This document shows, piece after piece, positions 43,287-54,185 of a stretch of DNA of 64,000 bases (position 1 is the first letter of the stretch; each line of letters starts with the position of its first letter). Both the position numbers and the translations under genes were made by a program. The stretch comes from Burkholderiaceae bacterium (lineage in GTDB: Bacteria; Pseudomonadota; Gammaproteobacteria; Burkholderiales; Burkholderiaceae_A). Location: positions 28,423 through 92,422 of the forward strand of contig JAGYKN010000003.1 in NCBI GenBank assembly GCA_018401615.1. The letters are read 5' to 3'. Below the pieces are notes generated by a model, which did not search any database, had not been told where the DNA came from, and was given only the letters and a program-made list of their open reading frames with translations.

Positions 43287-46200
43287 ATGGCCATCGCAGT
43301 CCGGGGCGCTCGGCAGAATAACCTTAAGAATCTCTCCGTGGACCTCCCCCTGGGGGAGATCATCGTGGTCACCGGTGTGTCTGGTTCAGGCAAGAGTTCG
43401 TTGGTCTTTGACACGGTCTATGCCGAGGGGCAGCGTCGCTACATCGAGACCTTCTCCGCCTACGCCCGTCAGTTTCTCGACCGCATGGACAAGCCCCTGG
43501 TCGATGCCATCGAGGGGGTTCCGCCGGCCATCGCCATTGATCAGACCAACCCGGTGCGGACCTCTCGTTCCACCGTGGGCACAATGACCGAGCTCACCGA
43601 TCACCTCAAGCTGCTCTATGCGCGAGTGGCCGAGTTGATCTGCCCAGGCTGCCATGCACCGGTCCACCGCGACACCGCAGAGGGCATCGCCAGACTGGTG
43701 ATGGCTCAGTCGGCCGGAACGAAAGTGGCGATCTGTTTTGAGCGGGAGGCGCCGGCCTCGCTATCGGAAGATGACCTGCTTGAATGGCTCTCTACGCAGG
43801 GCTTCAATAAGATTCACGAGCGAACAGACACCCAGGTCCGGGTGATCACTGACCGCCTCGTCTGTAACGATGATTTGGAACTCACACGGGTGATCGAGGC
43901 CGTCGAGACTGCCCTTCGATTCGGGGAGGGCCAATGCCAGATGGTGCTGCTCAACGGCAACACCGTGAGCCGCTTCTCGAGCAGCCTGGCCTGCCCGAGC
44001 TGCCGCCTTTCTTTTAGAGAGCCCCGCCCCGCCCTCTTCTCCTTTAACTCCCCAATCGGTGCCTGCGAGACCTGTAAGGGCTTTGGCCGAGTGATCGGTA
44101 TTGACCCTGGGCTGGTCATTCCAGACGAACGCCTCAGCCTTGGCGACGGGGCCATCAAGCCATGGCAGACCAAGTCCTACGAGGACTGCCAGGCATCGTT
44201 GCTGCTGCATGCAAGACGCCGGGGGGTTGCAGCCGACATCGCCTGGCGTGACCTGCCCGCTCAAGACCGCGCCTGGGTCTTTGAGGGCGATGCAGACTGG
44301 AAGGGCAGTTGGACCAGAGAGTGGTTCGGGGTGCACCGATTCTTTGAGCACCTCGAGAGCAAGGCCTACAAGATGCATGTGCGCGTGCTGCTCTCAAGGT
44401 ATCGGTCCTACACAGAATGTCCAAGTTGCAAGGGGGCAAGGCTCAAGCCCGAGGCCCTCCAGTGGCAGCTCATGGGCAAGACGCTCGCAGGCGTCATGGC
44501 GCTCTCGATTGATGAGGCATGGTCATGGCTTCAGGACATTCAGACCACCGTCATGACCTCAGGCCAGGCTGCGGCGGCCGACCTCGTCTTTAAGGAGATG
44601 TCGGCCCGGCTGCAGTTTTGTCGAGCCGTGGGCCTGGGCTACCTCACACTCGATCGTCAATCCAGGACGCTCTCGGGTGGCGAGGTTCAGCGCATCAACC
44701 TCACCACAGCACTGGGCACCTCGCTGGTCAATACCCTCTTCGTGCTCGATGAGCCATCGATTGGTCTACACCCACGAGACCTGCAACGCCTGGTGGATGT
44801 GATGCACAGCCTGAGAGACGCCGGCAACAGCCTGCTGGTGGTGGAGCACGACCCTGCCGTCATGGAGGCGGCTGACCGCATCATCGACATGGGGCCCGGC
44901 CCCGGTGAGCGTGGCGGAGAGATTCAGTACAACGGCGATTTCGAGGGCCTCATTCGAAGCAAGACGCTCACTGGGGAGTATCTGCGTGGTGAACGCCGGC
45001 TGGAGACCGCCGCCACGGCGCTGCCGCAGGCCGTCTCCGAGTCGCCCAGGCTCAGGCTCTTGGGTGTGACCGCCAACAATCTCCAGAACATCGACGTCAG
45101 CATTCCATTGGGTCATCTCGTCTGCCTCACGGGCGTCTCGGGATCTGGAAAATCCACCCTCATTCAAGATGTGCTCTACCCAGCCCTCTGCAAGCGATTT
45201 GGAAGGGCAACCGAGGCGCCCGGGGCCCATGTCGCACTGGAGGGCGCCGAGCGTCTATCGGATGTCTTGCTGGTTGATCAGTCTCCGATTGGCAAGACCA
45301 CACGATCCAATCCGGCAGTCTATGTCGGCGCATTCGATGCCATTCGAAAGCAGTTCGCCGAGGCTCCCCTGTCTGTGCAGCGGGGCTACTCGGTTGGGAC
45401 CTTTAGCTTTAATGCCGGCACGGGACGCTGTCCAACCTGTAACGGCAGCGGATTCGAGCAGGTGGAGATGCAATTTCTCTCGGATGTCTATCTCAAGTGC
45501 CCAGACTGTCAGGGCAGGCGATTCAAGACGGAGACGCTCGATGTCGAGCTGCGCGGGAAATCGATCGCAGACATTCTCGACATGACCGTCTCGCAGGCCC
45601 TCGCCTTCTTTGGTCAGGATCGAGAAGTCAGACGGCGGCTGCAGCCACTGGTGGATGTCGGCCTTGACTACCTGCGCCTTGGCCAGCCCGTGCCCACCCT
45701 ATCGGGCGGCGAGGCACAACGGCTCAAGATTGCGGGGCACCTGGGAGACGCTGCCGAACGCGGGGCAAAGGCCAAACGGGGCATGCTCTTGTTATTCGAT
45801 GAGCCCACAACCGGCCTGCACTTTGATGACATTGCCAAACTCATCCGCTCCCTCAAGGCACTGGTCAAGGCCGGTCACTCTCTGCTTGTCATTGAACACA
45901 ACTTAGACCTGATGCAGGCCGCTGACTGGCTGATCGACCTCGGCCCAGATGCTGGCCCCAGGGGCGGACAGTTGGTGGCCGAGGGATCCGTTGAGGATCT
46001 CATGGCCTGCCCCGACTCCCATACCGGTGAGGCCCTTCGGTCGGCTCGTGCACCCCGGGTGCAGGCGCCCAGGCGGCCTCCACCCGCCCTGCGACCGGGC
46101 CATGAGGCCATCGAGATCCTCCATGCGCGAGAGCACAACCTAAAGAACATATCGATCTCGATTCCGCGCAATCAACTCACTGTCGTCTCAGGGGTCTCCG

Positions 46201-48707
46201 GCTCGGGCAAATCCACCCTGGCCTTCGATATTTTATTTGCAGAAGGACAGCGTCGCTATCTCGAGTCGCTCAATGCCTATGCCCGTCAGTTCGTCCAGCC
46301 AGCCTCTCGACCAGAGGTCGACGCCATCTATGGGATACCCCCCACAGTGGCCATCGAGCAGCGGACCAGCCGTGGGGGCCGCAAGAGCACGGTGGGCACA
46401 CTCACCGAGATACATCACTTCCTGCGCCTGCTCTATGTGAAATTGGGTCAGCAGCAATGCCCAACCTGCCAGATTCCAATTGCACCGCAGTCGCCTGAGG
46501 CCATCCTGGCGATCATCCAAAGAGACCATCTCGGGCAGCGCATTGGCCTGCTCGCGCCCCTTGTGATTCAACGCAAGGGCATCTACCAGGACCTTGCAAA
46601 GTGGGCATCCGCGAGGGGCCATACCCACCTGAGAGTCGATGGTGAATTCATGCCCACTGAACGCTTCCCGCGACTCGATCGATACCGAGAGCACACAATT
46701 GAACTGCCAGTGGCAGACCTCGTGGTGGACGCCTCGACGGAGTCAAGCCTTCGAGAGGCCCTCGAGCGGACACTCTCGCTTGGTCAGGGCATCCTCACCG
46801 TGCTCTCGCCACTGGACGATGGGCCAAGCCTTCGCAATGTCACCCCAACCACTCGCCTCTTTTCCACCAAACGGACCTGCCCGAGTTGCAGTCAGAGCCT
46901 CCCGGAACCCGAGCCTCGACTCTTTTCTTACAACACGCGACTGGGCTGGTGCCCTCGATGCACAGGAACCGGCCTGTCGGAGCATGGCCTGGGCGAAGAC
47001 GAGACTGGCGAGGAGGATGCATTCTTGGTCTCAGACAAGGCCACTGATGAGAGCCTTCAGGATCCACTCATCTGCCCAGACTGCCAGGGGGCACGCCTTA
47101 ACCCGACCGCACGCTCAGTCACCCTCGGGGGAAGCGGCCTTCATGAGGTCTCTCGTCTTGCCATCACCGATCTGCCAGGCTGGCTCGACGGGCTGGCCAG
47201 AGACTTCGGGGAGCGCGAGAAGGCCATTGCTGAGAACCTCTTAAAGGAAATCCACAGCCGCGTCGCCTTCCTCTGCTCCGTGGGCCTTGGCTATTTGTCG
47301 CTGGATCGGGCCGCGCCCACGCTCTCTGGCGGCGAGGCCCAACGCATTCGACTTGCATCGCAGTTGGGTTCGAATCTGCAGGGGGTCTGCTACATCCTCG
47401 ATGAGCCATCGATTGGCCTACACCCCAAAGACAATCAAGCCTTGTTGGTCCTGCTGCGAAAGCTCCAGGAGAAGGGCAACACCGTGGTGGTGGTCGAGCA
47501 CGATGAGGAGACCCTGGCGATTGCCGATCACCTGATCGACATGGGGCCCGGTGCCGGCCGGCTCGGCGGTCAGGTCGTGGCGCAGGGCCGACAGTCCGAC
47601 ATTGCGGCCTGCCCGGCATCGATCACCGGACAGTACCTTCGCAGCCCCATGCAGCATCCCCTAAAACCCCTGCGAGAGTTGCCCACCGACTGGCTCGAGG
47701 TCGACGGGGCGGACCTCCACAACCTTAAAGGCATTGATGTCCGAATTCCCCTGCAGCGGCTCACCGTGGTCACCGGGGTCTCGGGTTCCGGGAAGTCGAG
47801 CCTCGTGAGAGATGTCCTGCGCCTCAATCTTGGCCGCGTGATTCATCAACAACGGTCTCGGGCTGGCAGGGCCAAAACCATCGAGTGGCATGGATGCGCC
47901 GACATCCGAGGCTGGGAATCCATCGAGAGGATTCTCGAAGTCGACCAGACGCCGATTGGCAAGACACCACGATCCACACCCGCCACCTACATCGGATTCT
48001 GGGATGACATTCGCAGGCTCTTTGCTGACGGCGAGGATGCTCGCCGTCGGGGATGGCAGGCCAATCGATTCAGTTTCAACACCGGAGACGGGCGATGCGA
48101 TCGCTGCGATGGCCAGGGCTGGCAGACCGTTGAGATGAACTTCCTGCCCAATGTTCGGGTCCTCTGCGATGGCTGCGGCGGACAACGGTTTAATGCCGAG
48201 ACGCGCCAGGTGCGCTGGCGGGGTCAGGCCATTTCCGAGATCTTAAACATGTCGGTCGACGAGGCCCTTGCATTCTTCGATCCAATTCCATCGGTGCGAC
48301 GCCCCCTGCAGTCGATGCAGGATGTTGGACTGGGCTACCTCCAGCTCGGCCAGCCCAGTCCAACGCTCTCAGGCGGCGAATCACAGCGCATCAAGCTCGT
48401 CACCGAACTGGCGAAAGCCAAATCGAGCACCAAAACACTCTATGTTCTGGACGAGCCAACGGTGGGCCTTCACATGGCCGATGTGGAGAGGCTCATCGGG
48501 GCACTGCATCGGCTGGTCGAGGCTGGCAACACAGTCCTGGTAATAGAACACCAGCTCGACCTCTGGGCCCAGTCGGACTGGATGATTGACCTGGGGCCGG
48601 GCGGTGGCAGCCATGGAGGCCGCCTCGTGGCTGCGGGCGTCCCGAGAGATCTCGCGAGACGGAAAAGCCCCACAGGCCTCGCGCTTGCTCGCTTCCTCAG
48701 GCGTTAG
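43287..48707 (+). CDS. uvrA: Double-length UvrA (two fused excinuclease A copies)
   Basis: One open frame of 1806 residues carries two complete UvrA units in tandem. Walker A motifs (GVSGSGKS) fall near residues 33, 614, 967 and 1497, and LSGGE signatures near 461, 805, 1346 and 1694, so four ABC ATPase domains are present. Each half has the zinc-binding CxxC pairs of UvrA, for example CPSCRLSF with CETCKGFG and CPTCNGSG with CPDCQGRRF in half one, CPSCSQSL with CPRCTGTG and CDRCDGQG with CDGCGGQRF in half two. The join is a proline/arginine-rich linker near residue 925. UvrA works as a dimer in nucleotide excision repair; here a single chain would be a covalent dimer. Similar fused forms are known from other betaproteobacteria. 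Confidence 0.95.
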   Translation: MAIAVRGARQNNLKNLSVDLPLGEIIVVTGVSGSGKSSLVFDTVYAEGQRRYIETFSAYARQFLDRMDKPLVDAIEGVPPAIAIDQTNPVRTSRSTVGTMTELTDHLKLLYARVAELICPGCHAPVHRDTAEGIARLVMAQSAGTKVAICFEREAPASLSEDDLLEWLSTQGFNKIHERTDTQVRVITDRLVCNDDLELTRVIEAVETALRFGEGQCQMVLLNGNTVSRFSSSLACPSCRLSFREPRPALFSFNSPIGACETCKGFGRVIGIDPGLVIPDERLSLGDGAIKPWQTKSYEDCQASLLLHARRRGVAADIAWRDLPAQDRAWVFEGDADWKGSWTREWFGVHRFFEHLESKAYKMHVRVLLSRYRSYTECPSCKGARLKPEALQWQLMGKTLAGVMALSIDEAWSWLQDIQTTVMTSGQAAAADLVFKEMSARLQFCRAVGLGYLTLDRQSRTLSGGEVQRINLTTALGTSLVNTLFVLDEPSIGLHPRDLQRLVDVMHSLRDAGNSLLVVEHDPAVMEAADRIIDMGPGPGERGGEIQYNGDFEGLIRSKTLTGEYLRGERRLETAATALPQAVSESPRLRLLGVTANNLQNIDVSIPLGHLVCLTGVSGSGKSTLIQDVLYPALCKRFGRATEAPGAHVALEGAERLSDVLLVDQSPIGKTTRSNPAVYVGAFDAIRKQFAEAPLSVQRGYSVGTFSFNAGTGRCPTCNGSGFEQVEMQFLSDVYLKCPDCQGRRFKTETLDVELRGKSIADILDMTVSQALAFFGQDREVRRRLQPLVDVGLDYLRLGQPVPTLSGGEAQRLKIAGHLGDAAERGAKAKRGMLLLFDEPTTGLHFDDIAKLIRSLKALVKAGHSLLVIEHNLDLMQAADWLIDLGPDAGPRGGQLVAEGSVEDLMACPDSHTGEALRSARAPRVQAPRRPPPALRPGHEAIEILHAREHNLKNISISIPRNQLTVVSGVSGSGKSTLAFDILFAEGQRRYLESLNAYARQFVQPASRPEVDAIYGIPPTVAIEQRTSRGGRKSTVGTLTEIHHFLRLLYVKLGQQQCPTCQIPIAPQSPEAILAIIQRDHLGQRIGLLAPLVIQRKGIYQDLAKWASARGHTHLRVDGEFMPTERFPRLDRYREHTIELPVADLVVDASTESSLREALERTLSLGQGILTVLSPLDDGPSLRNVTPTTRLFSTKRTCPSCSQSLPEPEPRLFSYNTRLGWCPRCTGTGLSEHGLGEDETGEEDAFLVSDKATDESLQDPLICPDCQGARLNPTARSVTLGGSGLHEVSRLAITDLPGWLDGLARDFGEREKAIAENLLKEIHSRVAFLCSVGLGYLSLDRAAPTLSGGEAQRIRLASQLGSNLQGVCYILDEPSIGLHPKDNQALLVLLRKLQEKGNTVVVVEHDEETLAIADHLIDMGPGAGRLGGQVVAQGRQSDIAACPASITGQYLRSPMQHPLKPLRELPTDWLEVDGADLHNLKGIDVRIPLQRLTVVTGVSGSGKSSLVRDVLRLNLGRVIHQQRSRAGRAKTIEWHGCADIRGWESIERILEVDQTPIGKTPRSTPATYIGFWDDIRRLFADGEDARRRGWQANRFSFNTGDGRCDRCDGQGWQTVEMNFLPNVRVLCDGCGGQRFNAETRQVRWRGQAISEILNMSVDEALAFFDPIPSVRRPLQSMQDVGLGYLQLGQPSPTLSGGESQRIKLVTELAKAKSSTKTLYVLDEPTVGLHMADVERLIGALHRLVEAGNTVLVIEHQLDLWAQSDWMIDLGPGGGSHGGRLVAAGVPRDLARRKSPTGLALARFLRR

Positions 48708-48736
48708 GCCAGACCGCCGCCGGTACAATGCGCTCC

Positions 48737-49804
48737 ATGACATTCACCTGCACCCTCACCCCCTCCGGAAAAACATTTCCCGTCGACAGCGGCGAGACCC
48801 TTCTAGCAGCCGCCCTGCGCGCCGATATCGTGCTGCCCTACGGCTGCAAGGATGGCGCCTGTGGTTCCTGCAAGGCCACCCTCTCGAAGGGAGAGGTTGA
48901 CTACGGGCAGTATCAGACCAAGGCCCTCTCAGATGAGGAGCGCAAGGCTGGCCATCTGCTGCTCTGCCAGGCCACTGCGCAGTCAGACCTCACGGTGGCA
49001 GCCCGAGTCGTGGCGGCCGATGGGCTGCTGCCCGCCCGAAAGCTGCCCTGCCGGGTTGCAAGCATTGAGAAGGCGGCTGCAGACGTGGCCATTGTCAGGC
49101 TGCAACTCCCCGCCACCGAGAAGTTTCAATTTCTTGCGGGGCAGTACATCGATATTTTGCTCAAGGATGGGAAACGCCGCAGCTACTCGATGGCCAATGC
49201 GCCCCACGATCATCAGCAGATTGAACTCCACATTCGACACTCACCGGGTGGCGCCTTCACCGATGCGCTCTTCGGGACTGGAACTCCTTCAATCAATGCC
49301 GTAAAGGAGAAAGACATCCTGCGATTTGAGGGGCCCCAGGGTACTTTTTTTCTGCGGGAGGACAGTCCAAAACCCATGGTGATGCTGGCAAGTGGAACCG
49401 GCTTTGCGCCCATCAAGGCTGTCATCGAGCATGCCGTCTTCAAAGGAATCAGACGCCCCATCACCCTCTACTGGGGCGGACGCCGCCCACAGGACCTCTA
49501 TCTAGATGGCCTGGCCAGACAGTGGGCTGCCACCATTGCGGATTTTCATTACATCCCGGTTGTGAGCGACGCGCTGCCCGAAGACCAGTGGCAGGGTCGA
49601 ACCGGCTTTGTGCATCAGGCAGTGATGTCAGATCATCCCGATCTCTCCGGCCATGCAGTCTATGCCTGCGGTGCCCCCATCGTGGTTCAGTCGGCTCAGC
49701 GCGACTTCGTTGGCCAGTGCGGTCTGCCCGAAGATGAATTCTTTGCAGACGCCTTTACCACCGCCGCAGACCTTGCAAAGCAGGCTGCCCCCGCCGGGGC
49801 CTGA
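48737..49804 (+). CDS. 2Fe-2S ferredoxin/FAD-NAD(P)H reductase
   Basis: A 355-residue flavoprotein reductase from ATG 48737. A plant-type 2Fe-2S domain comes first (C37, C42, C45 in YGCKDGACGSCK and C77 in LLLCQ), then an FAD domain (RRSYSMANAP) and an NAD domain (MLASGTGFAPIKAVIEH, YACGAP). It is often labelled CDP-6-deoxy-glucoseen reductase-like, though here it is not in a sugar cluster, so I would only call it an electron-transfer reductase. Its TGA stop abuts the lptG stop (TGATCA). Confidence 0.85.
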   Translation: MTFTCTLTPSGKTFPVDSGETLLAAALRADIVLPYGCKDGACGSCKATLSKGEVDYGQYQTKALSDEERKAGHLLLCQATAQSDLTVAARVVAADGLLPARKLPCRVASIEKAAADVAIVRLQLPATEKFQFLAGQYIDILLKDGKRRSYSMANAPHDHQQIELHIRHSPGGAFTDALFGTGTPSINAVKEKDILRFEGPQGTFFLREDSPKPMVMLASGTGFAPIKAVIEHAVFKGIRRPITLYWGGRRPQDLYLDGLARQWAATIADFHYIPVVSDALPEDQWQGRTGFVHQAVMSDHPDLSGHAVYACGAPIVVQSAQRDFVGQCGLPEDEFFADAFTTAADLAKQAAPAGA

Positions 49805-50932
49805 TCAGCCGCGCTGGACCCTTGCCAGCATGGCAAGCGCCAGCAGCAATGCGAGCCCACTTGGGATCACTGCCACCAGCGGTGCCGGCCAGGCATTGAG
49901 GATGCCCAGGTGGGAGAAGAGGCTGTTGAGAAGGTGAAAGGCCACCCCCAGAAGCACCCCCACGAATACCTTCAAACCCACCGTCCCGCCACGCGAGAGC
50001 AGGTATGCGGCCGGCAGGGCCAGGAGCAGCATGATCCAGACTGCCACGGGGTAAAAAACCTTCTTCCAGAAGGCAAGCTCATATCGGGCTGAACTCTGGC
50101 GGCCAGACTTGAGATACCCGGTGTACTGAAGGAGGTCGCGGGCAGACATCTGATCGGGCTTGACGAGAAGCGCCCCAAGCGTGGTGGGAGAGAGGCCAGA
50201 GACCATACGCCGAGATGGCTCAACCACCTTCCTGACGGTCTCATTCCGACCAATCTCCAGGATCCTGACACCCCTGAGTTCCCAGTTGCTTGCGTCAACT
50301 GGCCCCAGGGTCGTGATCGACTCGAACTGGGCCGACTCAGCCCGCACCACGCGAAGGAGGCGTCGATCGGCATCAAATTCATAGATCACCAGCCCCAGCA
50401 GTCGTTGATCGGGACTTGCGCCCGAGAGATTGATCATTCGTTCGCGCACAGCACCCGGAATGCCGGGCAGCGCGTCACGCAGCCAGAATCCGCTGCGAAG
50501 CGATTGAGCGCTGGCACTGCCCAATGCCTCAGCCCGCAGACGGGTTGCGAGATTTTCAGAGACAGGGACAACCAACTCTGACAACAGGGCGCATGCCAAG
50601 ACCAGGGGAAGCCCTGTCCAACCAATGGTTCTCAATGCATCAACGGGCCGAAAACCTGAGGCTCTTGCCACCGTGAACTCTGAGGTGGCTGCCAGGCCAG
50701 CAAGGGCCCAGAGCCCCCCGATGAGGCAGGCAATTGGCAGGAGCTCATAGGCCATGGCTGGGAGTCGCAGCATGATGAACTGGAGGGCCCCCACCATGCG
50801 GTAGTCGCCGCGACCAATCTCCTCGAGTTCAGAGACAAAATCAAAGAGGGCAAACAGCGCCACAAAGCCAAGCAAGACAAAACCGATTCGGCCATACATT
50901 CCGCGGGCAAGGTAGCGCGAAAACGTCCTCAT
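49805..50932 (-). CDS. lptG: LPS export permease LptG
   Basis: A 375-residue inner-membrane permease of the LptB2FG exporter, which pulls lipopolysaccharide from the membrane. N-terminal TRYLARGMYGRIGFVLLGFV-type helix, SELEEIGRGDY and a coupling-helix region (GFRPVDALRTIGW), then a periplasmic beta-jellyroll and C-terminal helices. Co-translated with lptF (ATGA). Confidence 0.92.
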   Translation of the reverse strand: MRTFSRYLARGMYGRIGFVLLGFVALFALFDFVSELEEIGRGDYRMVGALQFIMLRLPAMAYELLPIACLIGGLWALAGLAATSEFTVARASGFRPVDALRTIGWTGLPLVLACALLSELVVPVSENLATRLRAEALGSASAQSLRSGFWLRDALPGIPGAVRERMINLSGASPDQRLLGLVIYEFDADRRLLRVVRAESAQFESITTLGPVDASNWELRGVRILEIGRNETVRKVVEPSRRMVSGLSPTTLGALLVKPDQMSARDLLQYTGYLKSGRQSSARYELAFWKKVFYPVAVWIMLLLALPAAYLLSRGGTVGLKVFVGVLLGVAFHLLNSLFSHLGILNAWPAPLVAVIPSGLALLLALAMLARVQRG

Positions 50933-52068
50933 GGCGATGTTGGCCTAGACCGCACGGCACGTGCCCATCCCCAGAGCATGTCGATTGGGCTGCGGCGAAG
51001 GCCCATGCGAAACCAGAACATGGCCAAGAGCATGGCCAAGAGCATGACGTGCAGCGGCCACCAGCCGAGCGCGAAACTCACCCGCTCTTGGGCGATCCAG
51101 GCCTGGCTTACAGCCAAAAGATTATTGGCCACCATGGTGATCAGAAAGGCAAACACCAGGTGGAAGGATCGACCAGCACGGGGATTCAAGAAAGACAGTG
51201 GGATGGCCAGCAGGCCAAGCAGGAGGCAGAGCAGGGGCAATCCCACCCTGTAGGAGATCTCTCCAAGGGGCTGCGGGCCAGATACCCCCAGGAGGACGTG
51301 GATCGGCAGGGCCCTGATTGATGGGTCCACGATCGAGCCCCCAGGGGCGGCGTCTGCCCTGAGGCGATAGCCCTCAAACGACATGGTCCGAATGGACAGC
51401 CCATCGCTGGCGGGATGCGGTTGGAGGTCTGTGCGGGTTCCATCCTGGATGAAGACCCAAGGCTCTCCAGAGGCATCTGATTCAAACTGACCACGCGCGG
51501 CCAGCAGCACCGACTCTTGGCCATTGGCCTCTCGGGTCACCACAAATACCGTCCCGAGTTCAGTGGACTCTTCACTTGGGTTTTCAACAAAGAACGTTCG
51601 GGTCCCGTGATTTGACTCTCGGAACTGTCCCGGTGCGATTCGTCCACTGTCCTCCCGAGATTCAAACTGCTGTCGTAATACTTCTGACTGCTGACGGGCC
51701 CAAGGAGAGGCCACCAGACTGATGGCTGCAACGGTGAGGGCCAACGGCCAGAGAAACCGCCAGACCGGCCGAACAAGGCCCATCAGACTCTCCCCGCAGG
51801 ACAGCCAGACCACCATTTCAGAATCTCGCCAGAGCCGAGACAGCACCATCAAGACCGAAATAAAGGCGGTCAGGCTGATGACAAGGCCCAAGGCGTTGAC
51901 CGTCGACAGGGCAATCAGGGGGAGCACCAATTCCCCGTCAGCCTTACCAGAGGCGGCTCGCCCGAGGGTTCGGATGAGGGTGGTCGTGACAACGACAGTC
52001 AGCAAGCTGGCAAAGACCACCCCGGCCATGGCCCGAAGTTCCTGCAATAGGGCTTTGTGGAAGATCAC
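50929..52068 (-). CDS. lptF: LPS export permease LptF
   Basis: A 379-residue partner of LptG. It has six hydrophobic helices and a periplasmic domain. IFHKALLQELRAMAGVVFAS, SEMVVWLSCGESL (coupling region) and LSFLNPRAGRSFHLVFAFLI are typical. Divergent from pepA, 45 bases apart, the usual pepA-lptFG arrangement. Confidence 0.92.
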   Translation of the reverse strand: MIFHKALLQELRAMAGVVFASLLTVVVTTTLIRTLGRAASGKADGELVLPLIALSTVNALGLVISLTAFISVLMVLSRLWRDSEMVVWLSCGESLMGLVRPVWRFLWPLALTVAAISLVASPWARQQSEVLRQQFESREDSGRIAPGQFRESNHGTRTFFVENPSEESTELGTVFVVTREANGQESVLLAARGQFESDASGEPWVFIQDGTRTDLQPHPASDGLSIRTMSFEGYRLRADAAPGGSIVDPSIRALPIHVLLGVSGPQPLGEISYRVGLPLLCLLLGLLAIPLSFLNPRAGRSFHLVFAFLITMVANNLLAVSQAWIAQERVSFALGWWPLHVMLLAMLLAMFWFRMGLRRSPIDMLWGWARAVRSRPTSP

Positions 52069-52113
52069 GAGCTTTTATAATGAGTCTTTTCGTCCATCGA
52101 TAGGCATTTTGTC

Positions 52114-53724
52114 ATGACCGTTGCTTCAAGCCCCAGAGAAATCAAAGACCCCGGTGAAACCCGGGAACCCATAGACTTCATCGCCAGCAACAAGCCGGTC
52201 GATCGGGCCAGCGCCGACTGTGCCTGGGTGCCCCTCTTTGCGACCGCCAACGGCGTCGAGCTCACCCTGGCCGCCCGGGTGGTCGATAAGGTCTCCAATG
52301 GCGTCCTTGCTCGGCTGCTCAAGGCCGGCGACTTTGATGCGAAGGCGGGTTCCACCCTGCTGCTGCGAGACCTTGAGGGACTTCCGAGCAGCCGGGTTCT
52401 TCTCATTGGGATGGGCAAGAAGGAGGCCCTCACCGAGAGGGTCTTTTCAGATGCCGTGAAATCAGCCGCCAAGGCCATGGTCACGCTCAAGGGCGTCAAG
52501 CGCGTCGCCTCGTTCCTAACAGACGTTGCCGTCAGCAATCGTGATGGCGCCTGGCGGGTACAGGCCCATGTGCTGGCCTGCCGGGATGCGCTCTATCGGT
52601 TTGATCGCTTCAAGTCCAAGGGGGCAGTCGAGTCGGCCCAAAAACCGGCCGCCAAGGCTGCCAAGCCCGTCAAGCCCCCGGATCAACCGTCGCTGCGCAG
52701 CGTGGAGATGCTGCTGCCAGGAGACCTGCGGCCCACGGACGCGCCCAAGATCATCGCCGAGGCGCAGGCGCTGGCAAACGGCATTGAGCTCACCAAAGAC
52801 CTCGGAAACCTTCCGCCCAACATCTGCACGCCCACCTTTCTGGCCAACACAGCCAAGACCCTGGCCCGACAGTTTCGACTCAAGGCCGAGGTCCTGGAGC
52901 GCGCGGCAATGGAAAAACTTGGCATGAATGCGTTGCTCGCTGTGGCCCAGGGCTCTGCACAGCCGCCTCAGTTCATCGTGCTCCACCACAACGGGGGCAC
53001 CGTCAAAGAGGCACCGCTGGTGCTCGTTGGAAAGGGCATCACCTTTGACACCGGTGGCATCTCGCTCAAGCCCCCAGCTGAAATGGATGAGATGAAGTAC
53101 GACATGTCTGGGGCCGCCACGGTCCTTGGGGTCATGCATGCCGTTGCTGAAATGGGCCTCAAGCGAAATGTGGTCGGTGTCATCCCAACCTGCGAGAACA
53201 TGCCCAGTGGAAACGCAACCCGACCGGGCGACATTGTTCAGACCATGTCGGGGCAGACAGTGGAGATCCTCAACACCGATGCCGAGGGACGGCTCATCCT
53301 CTGTGACGCCCTCACCTATGTCGACAGACACTTCAAGCCTGCCGCCGTGGTGGATATCGCGACCCTCACGGGTGCCTGCGTGATTGCCCTGGGTGCCGTG
53401 AACTCTGGCCTCTTCACAACAGATGATGCGCTCGCCCAGGCCCTGATTGAGGCCGGCAGGAGTCAACTCGACACGGCCTGGCGGATGCCCCTTGAGGAGG
53501 ACTACCAAGACGCGCTCAAATCGCCCTTTGCAGACATGGCCAATATCGGCGGGCGGGCTGCGGGAAGTGTCACGGCGGCCTGTTTTCTCTGGCGCTTTGC
53601 GAAAAACTACCGCTGGGCCCACCTTGATGTTGCCGGTACCGCGTTTCGCGGTGGCCAGCACAAGGGTGCAACTGGCCGGCCGGTTGGCCTCTTGGTGGCG
53701 TTTCTCAAGAACGGCCTGGCGTGA
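52114..53724 (+). CDS. pepA: Leucyl aminopeptidase PepA
   Basis: A 536-residue M17 metallopeptidase with two metal ions. The catalytic strings GKGITFDTGGISLKPPAEMD, MSGAATVLGVMHA, NTDAEGRLILCDAL and DIATLTGACV are intact. A lysine/proline insert (QKPAAKAAKPVKPPDQ) separates the N-terminal and catalytic domains. It hydrolyses N-terminal residues from peptides; PepA can also bind DNA in some bacteria. The stop overlaps holC (GTGA). Confidence 0.95.
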   Translation: MTVASSPREIKDPGETREPIDFIASNKPVDRASADCAWVPLFATANGVELTLAARVVDKVSNGVLARLLKAGDFDAKAGSTLLLRDLEGLPSSRVLLIGMGKKEALTERVFSDAVKSAAKAMVTLKGVKRVASFLTDVAVSNRDGAWRVQAHVLACRDALYRFDRFKSKGAVESAQKPAAKAAKPVKPPDQPSLRSVEMLLPGDLRPTDAPKIIAEAQALANGIELTKDLGNLPPNICTPTFLANTAKTLARQFRLKAEVLERAAMEKLGMNALLAVAQGSAQPPQFIVLHHNGGTVKEAPLVLVGKGITFDTGGISLKPPAEMDEMKYDMSGAATVLGVMHAVAEMGLKRNVVGVIPTCENMPSGNATRPGDIVQTMSGQTVEILNTDAEGRLILCDALTYVDRHFKPAAVVDIATLTGACVIALGAVNSGLFTTDDALAQALIEAGRSQLDTAWRMPLEEDYQDALKSPFADMANIGGRAAGSVTAACFLWRFAKNYRWAHLDVAGTAFRGGQHKGATGRPVGLLVAFLKNGLA

Positions 53725-54185
53725 CCAGTGTTGATTTTCACTTCAACACACCAGACCGTCTGACCCACGCCTGCCGCCTTGTTCGCAAGGCGTTGAGGGC
53801 CAAGGCGGCCTCGGAGGAAAAGCCACTCGTGGTCTTCTGTCGGGATGCCGAGCGGCTGTCGGCCTTCGACGACTTGCTCTACAGCTTTTCTGATGAAGAC
53901 TTCCTGCCCCATGTGACGGCTGACCACCCACTGGCCGACGAGTCGCCGGTGATCCTCTGCGATTTCCAGTGGATGCCCGACGCACCCCGGACCCCGAATC
54001 TCCTGGTCAACCTTGACGATGAGGTCCCCGAGTTCTTCAGCAGCTTTGACCGAGTCTTTGAGATTGTTGGGCCCGACGACCTCGACAAGCAACGGGCACG
54101 GCTTCGTTTTGCCTTCTACCGCGACCGTGGCTACCCCCTTACACGTCACGACCTACAACAAGCCGATGCTCGCGATGCTCGATAA
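53721..54185 (+). CDS. holC: DNA polymerase III chi subunit
   Basis: A 154-residue clamp-loader accessory protein linking the replicase to SSB. It starts with GTG inside the pepA stop. [41 protein letters not shown] and [10 protein letters not shown] are typical. Conserved pepA-holC-valS order supports the call. Confidence 0.9.
   Translation: MTSVDFHFNTPDRLTHACRLVRKALRAKAASEEKPLVVFCRDAERLSAFDDLLYSFSDEDFLPHVTADHPLADESPVILCDFQWMPDAPRTPNLLVNLDDEVPEFFSSFDRVFEIVGPDDLDKQRARLRFAFYRDRGYPLTRHDLQQADARDAR

Noticed and set aside
51010..51050. Short direct repeat (CATGGCCAAGAG twice)
   Set aside because: It encodes a repeated MLLA in a membrane helix of LptF and is explained by helix composition.
52516..53661. 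381-residue minus-strand frame
   Set aside because: Antisense shadow of pepA, which has intact catalytic motifs.
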